64,000 bases of DNA, taken from NCBI GenBank assembly GCA_018881555.1, contig JACAXG010000024.1, positions 8,077,559-8,141,558 on the forward strand. Direction: 5' to 3'. The notes below the pieces were generated by a model that did not search any database, was not told the origin of the DNA, and was given only the letters and a program-made list of their open reading frames with translations. The DNA comes from Amblyornis subalaris. Lineage: Eukaryota; Chordata; Aves; Passeriformes; Ptilonorhynchidae. Made by a program: the position numbers and the translations under genes. Shown one piece after another: positions 58,301 to 64,000 of the stretch (positions within the stretch are counted from its first letter, which is position 1; every line of letters starts with the position of its first letter).

Positions 58301-61300
58301 ATTATTTTAAGAACTTGTTAGTGAACTGGCAAAAAGCTCTTGTTTGTCAAAAATCAGAAATTGAAAATGTTGGCCTAAATAATTTCATAAATAAAATCTG
58401 TATAAACGAGGGACAAAAGTAGAGGTGTTATTCTGCTCTGTTAGAATAGATCAGATGTAGTATTAAATAATAAAGTGGTTTTTTTCCTACTTGGTGGGGT
58501 TTTGTGGTGCAATGGCTACTACTTCTACCCAGGCATGTGTTTAACAAGCTTAAAGCAGATCAGCAAGCAGAGAGCTACAAGGGAACCAGCACGTGAATAC
58601 AGAATGCAGTGCAGAGACAGAGGTTAAGATCTTGGACTTCTCTGGAACTGCAGCACAAGGAAGCCCTGAGGACAGGAAGCTGTGACCCTATGCACTGGTG
58701 GTCAGTCAGTCTGGCTGTCTGACCCAGTGGGCTGATGGTCACTGTGCAACTGCAGAATAAAGCTGAATGCCCAAGTCTCATCAGTTTTCCAGTAAACAAA
58801 CCTTTGCTTTGAGATGGTTGCTAATGTGATCTCTCCTCTAGCTTAAATAGTTGTGCAAACTCCTAATCTGGGGTGTAGCCACCTTTGTAACTCCTGGGAA
58901 GTCAGGATCAAGCCTAGAAGGGAAACTGTGAGTGTAGCACTGGAGTCCAGAGATGCAAGCCAAAAGAAATCTTACTTCAGAAGCAAAGTTCTCTGTATCC
59001 AGTCAGCTGCTGTGCCCTATGCCCCATAGCATTCCTAAAGAGAAATGAAGCATTGTACCACATTTACATCATGCATGCTTGGATTAACATCACGAACAGC
59101 TGAGAACCCTATTATGTATTTTACATGATTTTTGGTGTGAGATCTCAGTTACAATCTCTTTTAATGCATATTGTAACAAAGTGGTTTGCTACAGCATATG
59201 CTGTCATTCCATTAAATATTACAGATTCCTGCCCAGAGATAATTGGACACCCACCTTCTGTTTCAAATTTAAAAATCTGGGCCTTCATACAGAACCTCAT
59301 AGATCCTGTATCACTGAAAAAAGAATTAGGACAAGATTATCACGGCAATGTTTTCAGACCTCAGCTTTAACTGCTTGAAAACTATGTAACCCATAAAAGC
59401 TTGAAAAGTTAAAATATGAAGGTCTTGCATTCTACAAAAGAAAAAAAAGCCTGTAAGGTTACTTTTGAGTTTTAGTCTTTTTGTAGAATATATGACAATA
59501 AGAAATTTCTTCAGGAAATTTTTAGCCTATTTTTTTGTTTACTGGCTCCAAGTCTTTCTAACTAGATAAAGCATAAAAGGTTCCGTAATCTCCAGTTTTA
59601 CTGGATTTATTGAGCAAGTTATCAACTCCAATATTAACTAATATGGCAATATGGCTCTCTCCAGAATTCCCCATTCCTGATAAGAAACAATAAAATTAGA
59701 ATTAGATTTATTCTACTAATTCTTGATTATAGAAAATTCTAGAGAGTTTGTTGGTAGCTTTTTAAAAGACAGCTTTCTAATACATGGCTGCCTCCTCCTG
59801 CTACGCCCCTTACAGTGACTCATAGCAGCAGAGATGAAACCAAATGGAAAAACAAAACCAATTTACCTATGCACTGTGTTCTAGGGTGAAAAATTTCCTT
59901 TGGAGGAAATTCAGATACCTCGAGATAGTTTCACCTAGGCATTAGTCCTGGTTTTTGTGGAAAGACAGGATAGTAAAAAGGTTTAAGTAACAGGAATTTC
60001 CTGAGGTTTCAATCTCCTTGTGGCTCGTTGTTCCTTTTCACTCAGTTTCTCCTCACCTGTTAGCTGGAACAAATACATGCACTGCACACCACAGGATGCC
60101 AGAGTCAGAAGAATCCCTGTGCAGGTTTAGAAAGAATCCCTTGGGTTTACAAGTCCAGTTCTATATTTTAGCTGTATTGTTAAACAACAAGGAGCTGAGT
60201 TGTTTTGGTGGGCATAGCCACCACTATCTGATTTAAATTCCTCTGAATGAGAGCATTTGTGTAAATATACTCAAGATTAATATAAAAAAGGTAATTTATT
60301 TTAAGTTACTGAAAACTAGTGAGAATAAATTATTTACTAGAGGCTGAAGAATGCAGACTGACTTGAAGAAACCTACTGCAAGGTTTGTGTGATAATATAA
60401 GCAAATTTAAATAAATCCATTGCAAAAGGTTTAAAAGAGCATTACAGTAAGATTCCAGCTCAAATGCTAAGAAGCCAGGAAATACAAAAGTCAACATTAT
60501 CTGTTCTTCCCTGATTTGCTTCACCATGGATTTGCACTATGATATGACTTTATAGGGACAAATATTTCTTTCCCGCATCCTACTGCTCTTTTAGTACACT
60601 GGATGGATGGTGCTTGCTTCAAAAAAATTTCTNATGATTGTCAAATATACAATTTTTGTGCTTAGTATAGTGCACATTCTCTAAACCATTGCTGGAGATA
60701 AAGCTACATGTTTATTTGCAATGAAATATATTAAGCCATTTATTTAAAACTTCTTGTGAGATAAGAGGAAATGATTAATGTAGAACTTAAAGTAAAATAA
60801 TATTTCTTAATTTGGTTCCTATTTACTAGAGTCTGTTTTGTACTATTACTTGGCATTTATAGTACCCTACATACTCAAGGTAGTTTCCATTGACTACAGC
60901 GGTAGCTGTCTTAATTGTTTGTCCAAATCAGAGCTGGATCCTCAGACTTTCAATCCAGATAACAAAGTACTACTGATCACACAAAAAATTCTGTGGAGGT
61001 GTTTTTGTCCAGAGTAGCACCAGAACTCTATGATAAGTAAAGAGACCACATCTACCTCCCAAGGAGGGATGGACGGTCTGAACTTTGAGACTGTAATTTT
61101 TTTTCATTCCTTATTAGATGCTTTGTTATCTGGCACACAGATCAGATTGATCCACAGAGACAGATGCATGAAGAAGAAATAATTTTTGACTGTGTAATTC
61201 AAGACAGTACCGTAACACCTATAACATGGTAAATGAATATTGCAGAAATATCCGTAATATGGATTTCCACTCTTAATTAACTTGACTTTGCAGCCATAGC

Positions 61301-61479
61301 ATTCTTTTAACACTGATGAAAGTGTAAGGTAAAGTTTAGGCAAGACAAACAGAAGAAATTCAATTCTGTGTTTTTAGGGCTGGAGACTTTAGAGGCAATT
61401 CAAGGACCTTTGTCACTTAAGTGAAGAAAGGAACTGGTAATATGAGAAAAGTTAACTTGCTGTAAATACACAGATGCTT

Positions 61480-62060
61480 GTGATGGTGTGGGGGTGCACG
61501 CACACACCCCGCTCATCCTTGGGCCTGCTCTAGGGTCTCAGTGGCTTCTGATAAGCCCTGATTGAACCACATGAGCAATGAAGCATCCCTGGAGCGAACC
61601 AGTCCAGCCATGAGGCACTCCCTGATCATACCAGGAGCTCTTGCATGGTAGAGGTGAGAACAATCAGAACCATCAGCTGCCCAAGCAAGGTGGGGAACAA
61701 AGGATAAGCAATTATCCTGGTAAACCATTTACCCGAGTCGAGTGGAGTGGCGCCATTGTTCCTGCACTTTGGGAATAAAAGCCCAGTAATTATTAACTTG
61801 GGTTCTGGCCAGGATGGAAGTTTACTGGTGACCACAGTCAATCATCTTGAGACCCTATAAACAGCAGTCCTGAGTGAGCCCCTCTGAGCTCTTGTGGATG
61901 GCAGTGCCTGCACCAGCACCTCCGTCTGAGTGGGACACCTCTTGGGGTTCTCTCAAGCTTGTCATACTCGAAGGGCTGTTGCTGATCATGAGGCCTAGGG
62001 TGATATTCCCGCCCAGTCTCCACACTCCTCCAGGTACAACCCTTGCCTGTTGAGATACAC
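61480..62060 (+). mobile_element. Candidate solo LTR of an endogenous retrovirus
   Basis: A GC-richer block of about 580 bp set in AT-rich DNA, opening TGTGATGGTG. It holds AATAAAAG near 61776, a TATA-like CTATAAACAG near 61855 and GC-richer sequence after it. No coding remnants or clear target-site duplication were found, and the order of signals is not classic, so the class and even the strand are uncertain. Confidence 0.35.
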
Positions 62061-62649
62061 AAAGGGATTGGCTGTATGAACCCAAGAGGAACTTTTCATA
62101 GGTACCTTTACACACCTAGAAATATGTGTACACATTGTTTTACCTGTACGCATGTGAACTGAACGTTACTATCTCAAATCTAGAGTTAAGGCATTGTTAT
62201 ATTGATGAGCCCTATTGAATTGCTTTGTAAATGTTAAAGTACTCTATCGTTAAGTGCTTGCATAAACCTTTTTGCTCCTTTATCTTTGCTCCCATATCTT
62301 TTGCATCCTTANCCCCTTCTGCATTCCCAGATTTCATGTAAATCATTCCAAATTGCTTCTAATTTGATCTTTCTTTGTGTGATTCAACCTCTGCAGTAAG
62401 TGACAGATTGATCTTTGCTATTGATCTGTGTAAAGCCTTATTTTCACAAATTCATATTGAACCCTGCTTTTGCCCATACCTTTGATGGTGTTTCTTTAAG
62501 CAATCAAACTACTCATTTGCAACACATGGGCGGAGGTCTGTCCCTGTGGGTTTCATGGATACCAGGAATAGCAGCAGAATGGTGAGATTCAGGAGCCCTG
62601 GACTCCTGTTCAGGTTTGCAGGGAAGCATACTGTATTCTGTATTTCTAA

Positions 62650-63330
62650 TTGTATGCATGCAGCACCACCTTATTCTGTTCCTGCCACTCTGTGACTCTC
62701 CTGCCTCTATCCCAAGTTGATCCCTTGTCCCTAGTTTCTTTTATATTTCTCATTCTTGCTATTCCAGTCTTGATTTTTTTACTCAGTGAGCCATACTTAC
62801 CCTACTTGTCTTTCTTTGCCCAGTGTAGTGCAGGCCTACTTTGTCCCTGTTATGATGGCTCTTTGTGCCAAATCCTTTTGGATCCCCTTTTCCTTGAGCA
62901 TCTTGGCTCCCTGTCAAGCTTGTCATTTCTTCCCGAGGCTCATTGCCCAGGACAGGCATTTGCTTCCCTCACAGTCACAGACCCCTCCCTCTCTTTACAT
63001 ACAGATGACTACATCTGGCTCTCTCCTCTTTCCGTTGCTGTCACTCCAGTTCATGGTTTCTTCCAATCTTAGTTACCCTGTACAACACATTTCAGCCTCC
63101 CTTTCTTCCCATTGCCTAATTCTGGTCTGTTTGCTCTGTGAATCGCATTCACAATCATTCTCCTCTTCAGCATAGTTTTATCAATCAATCACTCCCAGGT
63201 TCAGCAGGCTGTATTGCCCTTATCTCTTCCTTCCTCTCCCATAACGCACTTTTCCCCCGAGGCACTTAAACCAAATGGTTTCCTTCGTCTTCTGCAATCC
63301 CATAACCACTGAGACAAGACATTTCACCTA
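62650..63330 (+). repeat. Pyrimidine-rich block
   Basis: About 680 bp strongly biased to C and T on plus without a simple repeat unit. It leaves overlapping open frames of about 130-140 codons rich in Leu, Ser and Phe, which I take as a compositional effect. Confidence 0.6.
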
Positions 63331-63605
63331 AGAAATCTGTTCAGTGTAATTTCAGCCCTTGAACAACCCTTGCATGGAATGCAGCCTGCCAGCTGTGCTC
63401 CAGAGGCAGGGCAGCCTCAGGGGCTCGCTCCCAGCCCACTCAGGGTGGGGAACTGCACAAGCCCACAGACACCTGCTGCAAGCACGAGCAGGGCTTTCAC
63501 AGCTGTGAGCTATCCCTCAGTCTAACGGGGCAGTGTACACTGCTCCTAGGCCACCGAGGCCACCACCCCCCCCACTATGGCCTCAGGTCTGGGATCAGCC
63601 AGCCC

Positions 63606-63840
63606 TGTGGGAATCACAAAGAATCACAGAATGGTTTGGATTGGAAGGGACCTTAAAGATAATCTAGTTTCTAGTTAGCAGGTACACCTTCCACTAGACC
63701 AGGCTGCTCAGAGCACATCCAACATGACCTTGAATGTTTCCCAGGGATGAGGAATTTACCACCTCTCTGGTCAACCTGTTCCCATCCTCACTGTAAAAAG
63801 TTTCTTCCTTGTATTTAGTCTGTGGTAGAAAGGGACAGGC
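63606..63840 (-). mobile_element. CR1 LINE 3' fragment near the right edge
   Basis: AATCACAGAATGGTTTGGAT then GGAAGGGACCTTAAAG and CACCTTCCACTAGACCAGGC show the CR1 3' end in reverse, so its sense strand is minus. Confidence 0.93.
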
Positions 63841-64000
63841 GGACGGAAGATCACGCGATGTGACGGAAAGCAGGAGCAGCAAGGAATCTTACCTCCCTTC
63901 ATTCCTTTGTGATAAGAGCATGCAGACCCCTCTAATCCCAGTAGTTTTCCACTCCTTACTAACTCCAGCTATCCCACAGTCCCCTTTTCCTGACGTAGTA

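Larger units (their letters stand above)
54741..64000. other. Intergenic region upstream of FAM118A
   Basis: About 9 kb without a recognised gene. It holds CR1 pieces at 55100-55312 and 63606-63840, a candidate solo LTR near 61480-62060 and a pyrimidine-rich block near 62650-63330. The rest is AT-rich unique sequence. Open frames are short and match no family I recognise. Confidence 0.65.

Noticed and set aside
62650..63072. 140-codon hydrophobic open frame
   Set aside because: Produced by the C/T-rich composition; a second overlapping frame is equally open and neither resembles a known protein.
1..64000. CRISPR array, tRNA, rRNA or bacterial-type operon
   Set aside because: No spaced direct repeats, cloverleaf or prokaryotic gene packing seen; the sequence is intron-bearing vertebrate DNA.

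Overview
The window looks like avian nuclear DNA. Many repeat relics read as CR1 LINEs, the dominant bird retrotransposon, including copies with the typical short ATTCTGTG-like 3' tails. Introns are short, and three vertebrate genes lie in an order I know from mammals (RIBC2, SMC1B, FAM118A; human 22q13.31). I cannot name the species. Single N characters are scattered throughout and probably mark ambiguous or heterozygous consensus bases.

Layout. (1) 1-10438, minus strand: the 5' part of RIBC2, a ciliary doublet-microtubule protein. Four coding exons (221 codons) are present; the C-terminal exons must lie beyond the left edge. (2) About 10.1-10.9 kb: a CpG-rich head-to-head promoter shared by RIBC2 and SMC1B, with a G-run assembly gap nearby, an inverted CCAAT box and a 51-bp tandem duplication. 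(3) 10817-40424, plus strand: a complete SMC1B, the meiotic cohesin SMC subunit. I traced 25 coding exons, all with GT-AG introns and matching phases, giving 1238 codons; both ATPase halves and the hinge are present. (4) 40425-43353: convergent intergenic region with polyadenylation signals. (5) 43354-51959, minus strand: FAM118A, a SIR2-like protein. Six coding exons are seen, with a 5' noncoding exon probably in the CpG-rich block at 54.0-54.7 kb. Its fifth coding exon carries a reading-frame break that is either a real mutation or a consensus error. (6) 54.7-64.0 kb: no gene recognised; CR1 pieces, a candidate solo LTR and a pyrimidine-rich block.

How the parts relate. RIBC2 and SMC1B are divergent, and both families are active in germ or ciliated cells, so a shared promoter is plausible. 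SMC1B and FAM118A converge. FAM118A has the NAD-site motifs of the SIR2 superfamily, which also includes bacterial antiphage NADases, so it is the gene here with the most interesting enzymology.

I did not find a clearly undescribed biological system. The best leads are the FAM118A frame break, the duplicated promoter unit with an X-box-like core, and a set of strand-asymmetric T/G-rich intron tracts that are T/G-rich in the sense of their host transcript.
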